A stretch of 64,000 bases of DNA from Burkholderia stagnalis (GCF_902830275.1 NZ_CADESW010000003.1:248001-312000), one strand, 5' to 3'; shown: positions 1 to 8,805, numbered from the stretch's first letter. A program made the numbers and translations. Notes: a model not told the origin generated them from the letters alone.

Positions 1-10
1 GGGCCGGCCC

Positions 11-370
11 GTGATGATCGATTCGGTCACGCAACTGGAATTCGAGCCGTTCGCGTTCGAGCTCGATACGGCTGCCGTGTCGATCCGCCCGTTCGTGTGG
101 GACTGGGCCGCGATCGAAGCCGACGGCCTCGACGAACGCGCGGCGATCGACGCATTCAAGGCCTGGTTCTTCGCGTGGTTCGACGCCGACGACGAAAACG
201 CGCCGGGCGAGGACGGCCTGCACGGCATCGTCCACTACCTGTCCGAACCGGCGTGCACCGAACAGGGGTGGCGCGTCAACGCGGATCTCGGTTCGGCGCC
301 CGAGACGGCCGTCGAGGATCTGCTGTTCCGGCTCGTCGATGCGGGCGCGACGCGGATCGTCGTCGCATGA
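11..370 (+). CDS. Small acidic protein of unknown function
   Basis: A 119-residue acidic protein I do not recognise. It has no signal peptide or membrane segment. It is rich in Asp/Glu and aromatic residues, with a central FDADDENAPGEDG loop and a C-terminal hydrophobic strand (TRIVVA). Translation could begin at GTG 11 or ATG 14, and because the window starts 10 bases earlier a further upstream start cannot be excluded. Its TGA overlaps the ATG of the next gene (ATGA), so the two are probably translationally coupled. Function unknown. Confidence 0.6.
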   Translation: MMIDSVTQLEFEPFAFELDTAAVSIRPFVWDWAAIEADGLDERAAIDAFKAWFFAWFDADDENAPGEDGLHGIVHYLSEPACTEQGWRVNADLGSAPETAVEDLLFRLVDAGATRIVVA

Positions 371-1629
371 AACTACCGGTTCCGATTGCGCTGCTGTTCG
401 CGCTCCACGCAGGCGTCGCGGATGCCGCGCCGCGCATCGTCTACCAGGGCACGCTGCAAGGCGCCGGCGAAGTCGTGATGGAACTCGACAGCCGGCCGGC
501 GGCGGACGGCACGATTTCGGGTCGCTATTTCTACGCGCAGTACGGCATCGACATCCCGCTGCAAGGCAAGCCCGCACAGCTCGTCGAGCCGCTTGCACGC
601 AGGGATTTGCCGGACGACGCGCGCGCCGCGTCGAGATACGGCGATCACGCCGGCTTCGACCATGCCGCGGCAACCTGGCGCGGCACGCAGGACAACGGGG
701 GTTATCGCGGCCGCTGGACCGACGCGCGCTCCGGCAAGACGCGCGCCTTCGCATTGCGCCGTGTCGCCGAATACGATCCCGACGCGGTGGCGCCCGGCGC
801 CGTCGAAGCCGTCACCGATCTCATCGCGGGCGGCGTCGGCAGCGGCATCGCGCGCGGCGCGGAGATCGACATGAAGCACGCGCCTTACGCGGCGCTGAAG
901 CTCGCCGGCCACGCGCAACCTGCCGGCCCCGAAATCGGCGACGGTGCGGTCGGCTACCGGATGTGGCGCGACCCGCGCACGCAGTTCATGTATCCGCGGC
1001 TCAGCCGCCATCCCGATCCGGCCGTGATGACGCGGGTCAACCGCCTGCTGGCGCAGCGGCACGGGCAGATGAACCTCGCCGCACTCGAATGCGCGTCGAC
1101 GCGCTACACCGATGACGGGCCGGCGGCCGGCACGCTCGGCGGATATGACGACGAGCACGTGACGGTTACGTGGCTGTCACCTGCGGTACTCGGCATTGTG
1201 GAATCGGGCAGTACCTTTTGCGGCGGCGCGCACCCGGACAATCACTACGACCCCGTGACGTTCGACCTGCTGCACGGCACGTATCTCGACTGGAATCGCG
1301 TCATCGACGCTTCATCGCCGGGCGGGGACAGCGTGCCGGAAACGAGCCCTGCGCTGGTGCGCTTCATCACGCGGCTGCGTGACGAAGCCAAGCCGGGCAT
1401 GCAGCCGACGAACGGCGAAGGCGATTCGATGTCGTGCGCCGACGTGTTCCCCGGCTATCTCGCGTTCGAGTTCGATGCGCCCGGCAAGCTGTCGTTCAGC
1501 GTGTCCGGCATCGGGCACGCGATGGGCGCCTGCCTCGGGCCGCAGCTCGATGCGCCGTTTGCAGCGCTGACGCCGATCCTGAAACCGGGCGGATCGCGCT
1601 ATCTCGTGCCGGGCGTCAAGCTGCCATAA
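367..1629 (+). CDS. Secreted protein with RsiV/DUF3298-like C-terminus
   Basis: A 420-residue protein with a clear N-terminal signal peptide (hydrophobic [14 protein letters not shown], likely cleaved near residue 20), so periplasmic or secreted. The C-terminal third has the pattern [16 protein letters not shown] around residues 285-300, followed by a turn and an aromatic-rich stretch. This resembles the DUF3298/RsiV-like fold found in extracytoplasmic proteins of unknown activity. The ATG overlaps the upstream stop codon, which fixes the start and suggests co-transcription. No catalytic residues can be assigned; the family call rests on motif resemblance only. Confidence 0.7.
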   Translation: MKLPVPIALLFALHAGVADAAPRIVYQGTLQGAGEVVMELDSRPAADGTISGRYFYAQYGIDIPLQGKPAQLVEPLARRDLPDDARAASRYGDHAGFDHAAATWRGTQDNGGYRGRWTDARSGKTRAFALRRVAEYDPDAVAPGAVEAVTDLIAGGVGSGIARGAEIDMKHAPYAALKLAGHAQPAGPEIGDGAVGYRMWRDPRTQFMYPRLSRHPDPAVMTRVNRLLAQRHGQMNLAALECASTRYTDDGPAAGTLGGYDDEHVTVTWLSPAVLGIVESGSTFCGGAHPDNHYDPVTFDLLHGTYLDWNRVIDASSPGGDSVPETSPALVRFITRLRDEAKPGMQPTNGEGDSMSCADVFPGYLAFEFDAPGKLSFSVSGIGHAMGACLGPQLDAPFAALTPILKPGGSRYLVPGVKLP

Positions 1630-1647
1630 AGCGTCGCCGGCACGGTG

Positions 1648-2355
1648 TCAGGAAGCGCCGCCCGGCGGATCGACTTCGATCCCCAGTTCCGCCGCCATCC
1701 GCTCGACGAGCGACTGCAACCGCGCGACTTCGTCCGCGAGGCGCTTCTGCTCGGCCTTCAGCGCCTCGAACTCGGACGGCGGCACCGAATCGGCCCCGCC
1801 CGCCTCCTGCGCCGCGAAGTCGCTCACGCTCACCTCGCCGCACATCAGGTGCGTCCAGCGGTTCTCCCGCGCGCCGGCCGCACGCGGCAGCTTCACGACG
1901 AGCGAAGGCTCGCGCGTCGCCAGCTCCTCCAGGAACGCCTCGACCGACGAGATATCCGCGAAGCCATGCAGGCGCGCGGTGTTCAGGCGCAGTTCGGCGG
2001 CCGTCTGCGGGCCGCGCAGCAGCAGGATCGTCAGCAGCGCGACGGCCTGGCTCGGAATGCCGAGCACGCGGTTCACGTTGTGTTCGAAGCGCGGCACGCG
2101 GCTGCTGCTGCCTTCCATCACGAGGCTCAGATGCTTCAGCCCGTCGATCGCGGTCGTCACCTCGGCTTCGGTCACGTTCATCACCGGTGCGCGCGCGGTC
2201 TTCTGGTTGCAGCCGGCGGTGAGCGCATTCAGCGACAGCGGGTACGTGTCCGGCACCGCGTGCTGTTTCTCGACCAGCACGCCGAGAATGCGCGCTTCGA
2301 GCTGCGTCAGCTCGCGCAAGGGGCGGGGCGTAGGGGTATCCGGAGTGGTGTTCAT
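1648..2355 (-). CDS. YceH-family (DUF480) winged-helix protein
   Basis: A 235-residue protein matching the YceH/DUF480 family: an opening [15 protein letters not shown] segment, then QKTAR and a tandem winged-helix architecture (roughly residues 10-90 and 100-170). The C-terminus is a predicted coiled coil with heptad Leu/Ala (about 195-225). The family is widespread in Proteobacteria and its molecular role is unsettled. The ATG at 2355 is chosen because the family begins just before the [10 protein letters not shown] segment; upstream in-frame sequence is Arg/Ala-rich shadow coding. The gene converges with the secreted protein gene, leaving 18 bp between stops. Confidence 0.88.
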   Translation of the reverse strand: MNTTPDTPTPRPLRELTQLEARILGVLVEKQHAVPDTYPLSLNALTAGCNQKTARAPVMNVTEAEVTTAIDGLKHLSLVMEGSSSRVPRFEHNVNRVLGIPSQAVALLTILLLRGPQTAAELRLNTARLHGFADISSVEAFLEELATREPSLVVKLPRAAGARENRWTHLMCGEVSVSDFAAQEAGGADSVPPSEFEALKAEQKRLADEVARLQSLVERMAAELGIEVDPPGGAS

Positions 2356-2560
2356 GGTGGCGTCGCGGCGTGCTGCGGGTGAAAGGGAAGCGGATCGCCG
2401 CCCGGCAGCGCGCCGGGCGGGCGAGCCATATGATAGCCGGTGCCGCGCCGCCGGGGCGTGCGGTCGCATGTCGCGTTACGTCGGCGCCTCGGCGGCCGGC
2501 CGGTACCCGACGCGTAATGACCACGCGAAGCCTGCGATGCGCCGTATTCGTCCCAATCGC
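2356..2560. other. Intergenic DNA upstream of the repeat tract
   Basis: This lies between the yceH-like start and the tandem repeat. I see no convincing ORF or promoter. Open frames here are GC-driven and have no family resemblance. Confidence 0.4.
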
Positions 2561-2795
2561 TGCAGCCGCCCAGCCGCCGCAGTCGCTGCAGGCGCCGCAG
2601 TCACCGCAGTCGCCGCAGTCGCCGCAGGCGCCGCAGTCGCCGCAGTCGCCGCAGTCGCCGCAGCCGCCGCAGTCGCCGCAGTCGCCGCAGTCACCGCAGC
2701 CGCCGCAGCCGCCGCAGCCGCCGCAGTCACCGCAGCCGCAATCGCAATCGCAATCGCAATCGCAGCCGCAATCGCAATCGCAATCGCAATCGCGG
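2561..2795. repeat. 9-bp then 6-bp simple-sequence repeat tract
   Basis: About 180 bp of imperfect 9-bp units (core TCGCCGCAG with variants GCGCCGCAG and TCACCGCAG) run directly into about 55 bp of 6-bp units (CAATCG, interrupted once by CAGCCG). Unit lengths are multiples of three, so several frames on both strands stay open: Gln-Ser-Pro on the plus strand, Ala/Thr/Ile-rich on the minus strand. None has a credible start, ribosome-binding site or conserved flank. I treat it as a non-coding or low-complexity locus, probably variable in copy number between strains. Confidence 0.8.
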
Positions 2796-2984
2796 CGATT
2801 ATTGCGCGCGTCGTGTCTTTCGCGATCCCGGCATGCGCAGGATTCGCCGCAGTCGCCGCGTTTGTTTCACCTGTCGAATTTGCCGCACCTGTCGAGCGCA
2901 CAGTTCTGCCAGCTTGGAAGCGCCGCGCACGGTGACTACACTCTGTGCGCACGTTGATCATTCGCCACCTGACAGGAGAACGTT
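2796..2984. other. Leader region of the methyltransferase gene
   Basis: Unique sequence between the repeat tract and the methyltransferase gene. The only firm signal is a Shine-Dalgarno AGGAGA about 7 bases before ATG 2985. It must also carry that gene's promoter, which I cannot place confidently. Confidence 0.4.
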
Positions 2985-3842
2985 ATGCCAGACAAGCAGT
3001 CCGTCGCACCGGAAAGCACCGCATTGCGCGTCGCACTGTGGCGGGCCATGCACACGGAGGTCGATGCGCCGCCGTACGTGCTCGAGGACGACATCGGCCT
3101 GCAATTGATCGCGCCGGACGACGACTGGCGCGATCGTCCCGACATGCACCCGCAGGGCACGCGCGGCTTTCGCGCATCGGTGATCGGCCGTGCGCGCTTC
3201 ATCGAGGATCTGGTCGCCGAGCGCGCCGAACATGGCGTCGCGCAGTACGTGCTGCTCGGCGCGGGGCTCGACACCTTTGCGCAGCGCCGGCCGGGCCTCG
3301 CGTCGAGCCTGCAGGTGTTCGAGGCGGACCAGCCGGGCCCGCAGGCCTGGAAGCGGCAGCGCCTGATCTCGCTCGGCTTCGGCGTGCCGGATTGGCTGCA
3401 TCTCGTGCCGGTCGATTTCGAGGCCAGCGATTCGTGGTTCGACAAGCTGGTGGCGGCGGGTTTCGCGACCGACCGGCCGGCGGTCGTCGCGTCCACCGGC
3501 GTGACGATGTACCTTAGCCTCGACGCGATCAAGGCGACGCTGCGGCAGATCGCATCGCTCGCGCGCGGCACGACGCTCGCGATGACGTTCCTGCTGCCCG
3601 TCGAACTCGTCGAGCCGGAGGATCGTCCGGTGTATCAGGCCGTCATCGATCGCGCGCGCGAAGCCGGCACGCCGTTCGTGAGCCTCTTCAGCCCGGAACA
3701 ATTCGTCGCGCTCGCGCGCGAAGCGGGTTTCCGCGACGCGCATTGCGTGATGCCGGCCGATCTCGAGCAGCGCTATTTCAACGGACGAAGCGACGCGTTC
3801 CGGCCGATCGACGGCGAAGTGTTCCTCGTCGCGACCGTCTAA
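2985..3842 (+). CDS. TIGR00027-type class I SAM methyltransferase
   Basis: A 285-residue methyltransferase of the leucine-carboxyl-methyltransferase-like family (TIGR00027), which includes polyketide and small-molecule O-methyltransferases. SAM-binding motif I is LGAGLDTFAQR near residues 89-99, followed by the acidic strand end FEADQPGPQAWK (about 110-122). The family motif STGVTMYL appears near residue 171. No signal peptide, so cytoplasmic. The start is supported by AGGAGA about 7 bases upstream. It stands alone between a repeat tract and a GC-rich hairpin; the substrate cannot be told from sequence. Confidence 0.87.
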   Translation: MPDKQSVAPESTALRVALWRAMHTEVDAPPYVLEDDIGLQLIAPDDDWRDRPDMHPQGTRGFRASVIGRARFIEDLVAERAEHGVAQYVLLGAGLDTFAQRRPGLASSLQVFEADQPGPQAWKRQRLISLGFGVPDWLHLVPVDFEASDSWFDKLVAAGFATDRPAVVASTGVTMYLSLDAIKATLRQIASLARGTTLAMTFLLPVELVEPEDRPVYQAVIDRAREAGTPFVSLFSPEQFVALAREAGFRDAHCVMPADLEQRYFNGRSDAFRPIDGEVFLVATV

Positions 3843-3847
3843 GCCGC

Positions 3848-3886
3848 GCGCCGGCGCCCGCGTTTGCGCGCGGCGGGCGCCGGCGC
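3848..3886 (+). terminator. GC-rich hairpin after the methyltransferase gene
   Basis: A perfect 14-bp inverted repeat (3848-3861 with 3873-3886) around an 11-base loop, 6 bases after the stop. There is no U-tract, so it may be a weak or factor-assisted terminator or an RNA-stabilising structure. Confidence 0.5.
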
Positions 3887-4045
3887 TACGATACGGCATC
3901 GCCGGGATCGTCACGACGCGTCGCGGCAGCCGCTTGCGGCGGCCCGCCGCCGCGATCGATCGTCCATCACGCCATCGCCGCCCGCACCGCCTTCCGCGCC
4001 GTGGCGCACCCTGCCTCGTTCAACCCCCATCCGCTTTTCATCGAC

Positions 4046-4813
4046 ATGGCCAATTCGTCCGCTTCTCCCACGACCGTTCGCGCAATCGTCACCGGCCACA
4101 CGCGCGGCCTCGGCGCCGCGCTCGCCGCGCAACTGCTGCAGCGGGGCATCGCCGTGCTCGGGTTGTCGCGCAGCCGCCATCCGTCGCTCGGCTCGCCGGC
4201 CGGCGAGCGCTTCGCCGAAGTCGAGCTCGACCTGTCGAACCCGGCGCAACTCGAAGCCTGGCTCGCCGGCGACGCACTGGGCCGCTTCGTCGACGGCGCG
4301 TCCACGGTGCTGCTGTTCAACAACGCGGGCACCGTCGAGCCGATCGGCCCGCTCGATGCGCAGGATCCGGCCGCAATCGCGCGCGCGGTCGGCCTGAACG
4401 TCGCGACGCCGCTGATGCTGTCGAGCGCGCTCGCGAAGCTCGGCGCCGACACCACCGAGCGCCGCATCGTGCACCTGTCAAGCGGCGCGGCGCGCAACGC
4501 GTACGCGGGCTGGAGCATCTACTGCGCGACCAAGGCCGCGCTCGATCATCACGCGCGCGCCGTCGCGCTCGACGGCACGCGCGGGCTGCGCATCTGCAGC
4601 GTCGCGCCCGGCGTCGTGGATACGGGCATGCAGGCGACGATCCGCGCGACCGGCACGGAGCACTTCCCGATGCGCGAGAAGTTCGAGCAGCTGAAATCGA
4701 GCGGGGCGCTCGCGACGCCGGAAGCGGCCGCGCGGCAGCTGATCGACTACGCGCTGAGCGATGCGTTCGGCAGCGCGCCGACGGCGGACGTGCGGGAGCT
4801 GGCGGCCGGATAA
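4046..4813 (+). CDS. Short-chain dehydrogenase/reductase (SDR)
   Basis: A 255-residue classical SDR. It shows the dinucleotide motif TGHTRGLG (residues about 14-21), the structural NNAG (about 91-94), a Ser in LSSGAA near 145, and the catalytic YxxxK in YCATK (about 158-162), so it should be an active NAD(P)-dependent oxidoreductase. TGH rather than TGG/TGA, and the sepiapterin-reductase-like pattern of the second half (PGVVDTGMQ), resemble the YueD/benzil-reductase-like branch. Substrate unknown. The ATG at 4046 is chosen because the Rossmann fold starts 12 residues later; the longer upstream frame is Arg/Ala shadow sequence. Confidence 0.85.
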   Translation: MANSSASPTTVRAIVTGHTRGLGAALAAQLLQRGIAVLGLSRSRHPSLGSPAGERFAEVELDLSNPAQLEAWLAGDALGRFVDGASTVLLFNNAGTVEPIGPLDAQDPAAIARAVGLNVATPLMLSSALAKLGADTTERRIVHLSSGAARNAYAGWSIYCATKAALDHHARAVALDGTRGLRICSVAPGVVDTGMQATIRATGTEHFPMREKFEQLKSSGALATPEAAARQLIDYALSDAFGSAPTADVRELAAG

Positions 4814-4831
4814 GCCGCGCGCAGCCGCCCA

Positions 4832-5536
4832 TCACCCTTCGAGCCGCTTCGTCCAGTCTTCGACCGTTCGTTCCGTGCGGCGCCGCTCGAGCATCTTGCG
4901 CCAGCCGGGCGGCAGCGTCTCGATGCCGCACAGCGCGTCGAGCGCCGCCATGTCGAGCGTGCGCCGGTACAACACGTCGAGCACCGCCGACAGCGGCCAT
5001 TCCGGATGGGGCCGCGCGTGCAGCGCCAGCACCGCGCCCGGCTCCACCCACCCTTCCTCCAGCACGCGGTAATACCATCCGGTCCGTCCGCTTTGCTGCA
5101 CGAGCGCGGCCATCCGCGGATGCTCGAAACGCGCATTGAGCTTCCAGCAGGGTTGCCGGGACTGCGATAGCTGAAGCACGGCGCCGCCCAACGTGAAGAC
5201 GTCGCCGATGCAGACGTCGCGCTCGGTCATGCCCGACGTCGACAGGTTCTCGCCGAATGCCCCCGGTTGCGCGAGCACGTCGCGCGCGCCGATCTGCGTG
5301 GACCACCACGCATAATGGTCGAACGCGTAGTGATGGACCGCCTTGTCGGCGCCGCCATGATGCCGGCGGTCCGCCTGCTCGTCGCCCGCGAAGCCGAGCG
5401 CGCCCAGCCACAGGCGCGCCGGGGCAGGCCGCTTGGCGATCGCGCTCGCGTGGGGCGTACCGGCCAGCGGCCGGCACGCCCCGACGAGCACGGCCCCGAT
5501 GCCCGCCCCGATCGCCGGATGCACGTCGCGGCTCAC
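4832..5536 (-). CDS. MOSC-domain protein (YiiM-like)
   Basis: A 234-residue MOSC protein. The MOSC core includes GAFGENLSTSGM, then RDVCIGDVFTLGG and the conserved Cys in SRQPCWKLNARF, which marks the YiiM branch with a C-terminal three-helix domain. YiiM-type proteins bind the molybdenum cofactor and act in reduction of N-hydroxylated compounds. The start is GTG 5536, overlapping the TGA of the upstream aldolase-like gene by 4 bp (GTGA), so it is the third, translationally coupled gene of the 7250-to-4832 operon. Its role in what looks like a catabolic operon is unclear. Confidence 0.85.
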   Translation of the reverse strand: MSRDVHPAIGAGIGAVLVGACRPLAGTPHASAIAKRPAPARLWLGALGFAGDEQADRRHHGGADKAVHHYAFDHYAWWSTQIGARDVLAQPGAFGENLSTSGMTERDVCIGDVFTLGGAVLQLSQSRQPCWKLNARFEHPRMAALVQQSGRTGWYYRVLEEGWVEPGAVLALHARPHPEWPLSAVLDVLYRRTLDMAALDALCGIETLPPGWRKMLERRRTERTVEDWTKRLEG

Positions 5537-6417
5537 GCCGGCAGCGCAGCGAGCAGGCGCGCGAGTTCGCGCGTCCTGTCCTCGCCAAGCGGCAGCAGCG
5601 GCTTTCTCGGTTCGCCGGCGTCGAAGCCGCGCAGGCGCAATCCGGCCTTGACGGTAACCGGCAGGCCGCCGCTGACGACGAATTGCAGCAGCGGCAACTG
5701 CGCGTGGAAGACCTCCCGCGCCTGCGCCAGGTTGCCCGCCCGAACGGCCTCCACCAGCGCAAGCGGCAGGCGCGCGTTCAGGTTCGGCGCGGCCGTGCAC
5801 CACCCGGCCGCGCCTGCCGCCAGTGCGGCGAGCGCCATCGGGTTGCTGCCGTTGTAGAACGGAATCGCCCCGTCGCTCAATTGCGCAAGGCGGTGCATCC
5901 GCATGATGTCGCCCGTGCTCTCCTTGACCATCGTGACGTTGTCGACGGTGCGGCAGATCGTGGCGATCAGCTCGGGCGACATGTCGACGCCGCTCGTCGC
6001 CGGGTTGTTGTAGAGCATGACCGGAATGCCGATCGCCTCGCCGATCGCGCGATAGTGGCCGACGATCTCGTCGTTGCTCAGTTTCCAGTACGACACCGGC
6101 AGCACCATCACCGCATCGGCGCCGGCCTGCTCGGCAAAGCGGGCGCGGCGCACCGCGCCTGCGGTGGTCAGGTCGGAGATGCCGACGACCGTCGGCACAC
6201 GTTTGCGAACCGCACGAATCGACGCGTCGGCGACTGCGTCCCATTCGGCGTCGGACAGGTACGCGCTCTCGCCCGTGCTGCCGAGCGGCGCGATGCCGTG
6301 AACGCCATCGGCGATCAGACGCTCGATCAGCGCTTCAAGCGCTTTCAGGTCGACGCCGCCGTCGGCGGAAAAAGGGGTAACCGGGTAGGCAATGATGCCT
6401 TGCAGAAGGGTTGACAC
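5533..6417 (-). CDS. DHDPS/NAL-family lyase (DapA-like)
   Basis: A 294-residue TIM-barrel enzyme of the dihydrodipicolinate synthase / N-acetylneuraminate lyase superfamily. It shows GSTGES (about 45-50), the tyrosine motif YNNPATSG (about 134-141) and the Schiff-base lysine in MVKEST (about 163). These enzymes perform pyruvate-dependent aldol or dehydratase chemistry. Position between a class II aldolase and a MOSC gene argues for a catabolic aldolase, not lysine biosynthesis. The start is GTG 6417, preceded by GGAG about 9 bases upstream; family length (about 290-300) agrees. The exact substrate is unknown. Confidence 0.85.
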   Translation of the reverse strand: MSTLLQGIIAYPVTPFSADGGVDLKALEALIERLIADGVHGIAPLGSTGESAYLSDAEWDAVADASIRAVRKRVPTVVGISDLTTAGAVRRARFAEQAGADAVMVLPVSYWKLSNDEIVGHYRAIGEAIGIPVMLYNNPATSGVDMSPELIATICRTVDNVTMVKESTGDIMRMHRLAQLSDGAIPFYNGSNPMALAALAAGAAGWCTAAPNLNARLPLALVEAVRAGNLAQAREVFHAQLPLLQFVVSGGLPVTVKAGLRLRGFDAGEPRKPLLPLGEDRTRELARLLAALPA

Positions 6418-6467
6418 GATTTGCACTCCAGAATTAAAAACCAATGCGGATCGCTTGCAGCGACGGT

Positions 6468-7250
6468 TCAGGCGACGCAATCGGGATGCGTGCGAAGCGC
6501 GCGGCGGGCGTAATAGTCGAACGTCACGGCATCGCGCTTCGGCTTCGAGATCCAGTCGTGCGCTTCCCGCGCCAGCGCCGGCGGAACCGGCCGAATCGTG
6601 CCGGCCGACATCGCGAGCAATTGCAGCTTCGCGGCCCGTTCGATCAGCAACGCGAGCACGCAGGCTTCCTCGATCGTCGTGCCGACCACGAGCTGGCCGT
6701 GGTGCGACAGCAGAATCGACCGCTTGTCGCCGAGCGCCTTCGAAATGATTTCGCCTTCCTCGTTGCCGACGGGCACGCCGGGCCAGTCTTTCAGGAACGC
6801 GCAATCGTCGTAGAGCGGGCACGTATCCATGTGCGATACGACGAGCGGCTGCTCGAGCATCGACAGCGCCGCGACATGCGTCGGATGCGTATGGATGATG
6901 CAGTTCACGTCGGGGCGCTGGCGATAGATCCACGTATGAAACCGGTTGGCCGGGTTCGGAATGCCCTCGCCGTCGACGACCTCGAGATCCTCGTTCACCC
7001 GCAGCAGGTTCGCGGCCGATATCTCGTCGAAACCGAGCCCCAGCCGCTGCGTATAGTAGGTGCCGGCTTCATCCGCGCGGCAGGTGATCTGTCCGGCCAG
7101 GCCGGAATCGTGCCCCGCGTCGAACAGGATCCGGCACGTGAGCGCAAGCTTCTGCCGCACGGTCCAGCCGCTCTCGCCAATCTCGTTCTCGAGACGCCGC
7201 TCGGCGAGCGCAACGAGCGCCGCCTTCGGCAACTGCAATGTTTCTGCCAT
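6468..7250 (-). CDS. Class II aldolase/adducin-family protein
   Basis: A 260-residue class II aldolase/adducin-domain protein. The zinc ligands are visible as IIHTHPTH (about 117-124), with a third His in SHHGQLVVG (about 181), as in fuculose-phosphate-type aldolases and related decarboxylases. First gene of the operon that continues with the DHDPS-like and MOSC genes. A strong ribosome-binding site (GAGGAGG) sits 5 bases before the ATG. It faces an XRE-cupin regulator across a palindrome-bearing promoter region. The substrate is probably a sugar acid or hydroxy-acid, but that is inference. Confidence 0.85.
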   Translation of the reverse strand: MAETLQLPKAALVALAERRLENEIGESGWTVRQKLALTCRILFDAGHDSGLAGQITCRADEAGTYYTQRLGLGFDEISAANLLRVNEDLEVVDGEGIPNPANRFHTWIYRQRPDVNCIIHTHPTHVAALSMLEQPLVVSHMDTCPLYDDCAFLKDWPGVPVGNEEGEIISKALGDKRSILLSHHGQLVVGTTIEEACVLALLIERAAKLQLLAMSAGTIRPVPPALAREAHDWISKPKRDAVTFDYYARRALRTHPDCVA

Positions 7251-7338
7251 ATGGCCTCCTCAATCGAAACGACGTGCGCCGTCATGCGCATCCGTTTGCG
7301 CGTTGCGTTTCGCGCATGCGCCCGGCGACACTGAGTCG

Positions 7339-7370
7339 ATTATATGACACATTGTGTCATGCGTTACAAT
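7339..7370. promoter_or_regulatory. Divergent promoter with 17-bp palindrome
   Basis: The palindrome ATGACACA-T-TGTGTCAT (7344-7360) has perfect 8-bp arms around one base. On the minus strand a TATAAT -10 (7339-7344) and a TTGTAA-like -35 (7364-7369) flank it, so the palindrome fills the promoter spacer of the aldolase operon. It also lies about 37 bp before the XRE-cupin gene. This is the arrangement expected for a repressor site, probably bound by the adjacent regulator. Confidence 0.65.
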
Positions 7371-7396
7371 CGGTTTTTTAAAAGAAACCTGTGCCC

Positions 7397-7939
7397 ATGA
7401 CGATTCGCCTGAAGCTGTTGAGGAAGCAAAAGGGCTGGACGCTCGATGTGCTGGCCGATGAGACCGGCCTCACCAAGAGCTATCTGTCGAAGGTCGAGCG
7501 CGGCTTGAGCGTGCCGTCGATCGCCGTTGCGCTGAAGCTGTCGAAGGCGTTGAACGTCGATGTCGAGCAACTGTTCTCGGAACGCCACAATCGCGAGCTG
7601 ATCACGGTGACGCGCGCGGACGAGCGCGCCGCGCCGGGCGGCAGGTCCGCCGGGCATGCGCACGCGTTCGAAAGCATCGCGGCCGGCGTCGCGCCGAAGA
7701 AGATGCTGCCGTTCATCGTCCGTCCGCCTCACGAATTCGCCGCGTCGACGTCCCGCGAGCACGACGGCGAGGAATTCCTGTTCGTGCACAAGGGGCGTGT
7801 CGAGATCGAGTTCCCGAACGAGACGCTGCAGCTCAAGGTGGGCGACTCGGTCTACTTCAATGCGCTGATTCCGCACCGCACGCGAAGCCTCGGCGCAACG
7901 CAGGCGGAGATTCTGGTCATCGTGAGTCACGAAGACTAG
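7397..7939 (+). CDS. XRE-cupin transcriptional regulator
   Basis: A 180-residue regulator with an N-terminal XRE helix-turn-helix (LADETGLTKSYLSKVERG, about 20-37) and a C-terminal cupin (HDGEEFLFVHKGRVEIEF, then GDSVYFNALIPH). Such proteins sense small ligands through the cupin and usually control a neighbouring catabolic operon. It is divergent from the aldolase operon, so it is its likely regulator. ATG 7397 is used; GTG 7391 is an equally open alternative adding two residues. The next regulator gene follows after 31 bp. Confidence 0.88.
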   Translation: MTIRLKLLRKQKGWTLDVLADETGLTKSYLSKVERGLSVPSIAVALKLSKALNVDVEQLFSERHNRELITVTRADERAAPGGRSAGHAHAFESIAAGVAPKKMLPFIVRPPHEFAASTSREHDGEEFLFVHKGRVEIEFPNETLQLKVGDSVYFNALIPHRTRSLGATQAEILVIVSHED

Positions 7940-7970
7940 AATCGTCGCTTCTCCCGCCCAAGGACTCCCG

Positions 7971-8708
7971 ATGGTCAAGAAGGCCGCCGCGCCGTTCCAG
8001 CAAATCAAGTCGCGCGTGCGCCGGAACATTGCGTCCGGCGACTGGCATCCGGGGGACCGCATCCCGTCCGAGCTCGAACTCGCCGCGCAGTTCGGCGTCG
8101 CGCGCATGACGGTGAACCGCGCGCTGCGCGAGCTGACCGACGAAGGGGCGCTTAAGCGCATCGCGGGCGTCGGCACCTTCGTCGCCGAGGAAAAGCCGCA
8201 GTCGAACCTGCTGATGATCGCGCATATCCGCGACGAGATCCGCGCGCGCGGCCATGAATACCGCTGCCGCGTGCTCAGCCGCGCGCGCGAGCCCGCGTCG
8301 TTCGACGTCGCGGCCGCGTTCGGCGTGCCGGTCAACGCGCCGGTGTTCCATGTGATCTGCGTGCACGAGGAAAACGGCCGGCCGATCCAGCTCGAGGATC
8401 GCTACGTGAACCCCGCCGCCGCGCCCGGCTTCATCGACCAGGATTTCGAGCACGAGCCGCCGTCCGAGTACCTGTACAACAACGTGTCGCACTACGAACT
8501 GGAGATCGAGCATGTGGTCGACGCGTCGCTGCCGACGCAGGAACAGGCGCAGCTGCTCGACATGCGCACCGGCGAGCCGTGCCTGACGCTCACGCGCCGC
8601 ACCTGGACCGACGGCCTGCCCGTCACGCTCGTGCACTTCCTGCACCCGGGCAATCGCTACCGGCTCGGCTCGCGCTTCAAGCCGGGCGCGGGGCACAAGC
8701 AGGCCTGA
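7971..8708 (+). CDS. GntR/HutC-family regulator with UTRA domain
   Basis: A 245-residue regulator with an N-terminal GntR winged helix (PSELELAAQFGVARMTVNRALREL, about 30-53) and a C-terminal UTRA effector domain. The ending (EPCLTLTRRTWTDGLPVTLVHFLHPGNRYRLGSRF) closely follows the HutC histidine-utilisation repressor pattern. No hut structural genes lie in this window, so this is a HutC paralogue of unknown target. Candidates are the PhyH / solute-binding pair just downstream on the opposite strand, or the upstream aldolase operon. Its frame starts at ATG 7971, 31 bp after the XRE-cupin gene. Confidence 0.87.
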   Translation: MVKKAAAPFQQIKSRVRRNIASGDWHPGDRIPSELELAAQFGVARMTVNRALRELTDEGALKRIAGVGTFVAEEKPQSNLLMIAHIRDEIRARGHEYRCRVLSRAREPASFDVAAAFGVPVNAPVFHVICVHEENGRPIQLEDRYVNPAAAPGFIDQDFEHEPPSEYLYNNVSHYELEIEHVVDASLPTQEQAQLLDMRTGEPCLTLTRRTWTDGLPVTLVHFLHPGNRYRLGSRFKPGAGHKQA

Positions 8709-8749
8709 TCGGCCTCCCCGCGCGCGCCGTTCGGCCCGTGCGACAAAAC

Positions 8750-8778
8750 GGCGCCTGCTCCGGCTCGGAACAGGCGCC
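8750..8778. terminator. Bidirectional hairpin between convergent genes
   Basis: The inverted repeat GGCGCCTG / CAGGCGCC (8750-8757, 8771-8778) surrounds a 13-base loop between the convergent HutC-like and PhyH genes. It is preceded by AAAA and lacks a long T-run on either strand. Confidence 0.6.
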
Positions 8779-8805
8779 GCTGCGTTTGCGCACCGCGCCG
8801 GCGGA

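Noticed and set aside
2370..2957. Gln/Pro/Ser-repeat open frame across the repeat tract
   Set aside because: Open frames on both strands are a by-product of a 9-bp/6-bp repeat; no ribosome-binding site or conserved flank supports translation.
7971..8708. Histidine-utilisation operon
   Set aside because: Only a HutC-like regulator is present; no hutH, hutU, hutI or hutG genes in the window.
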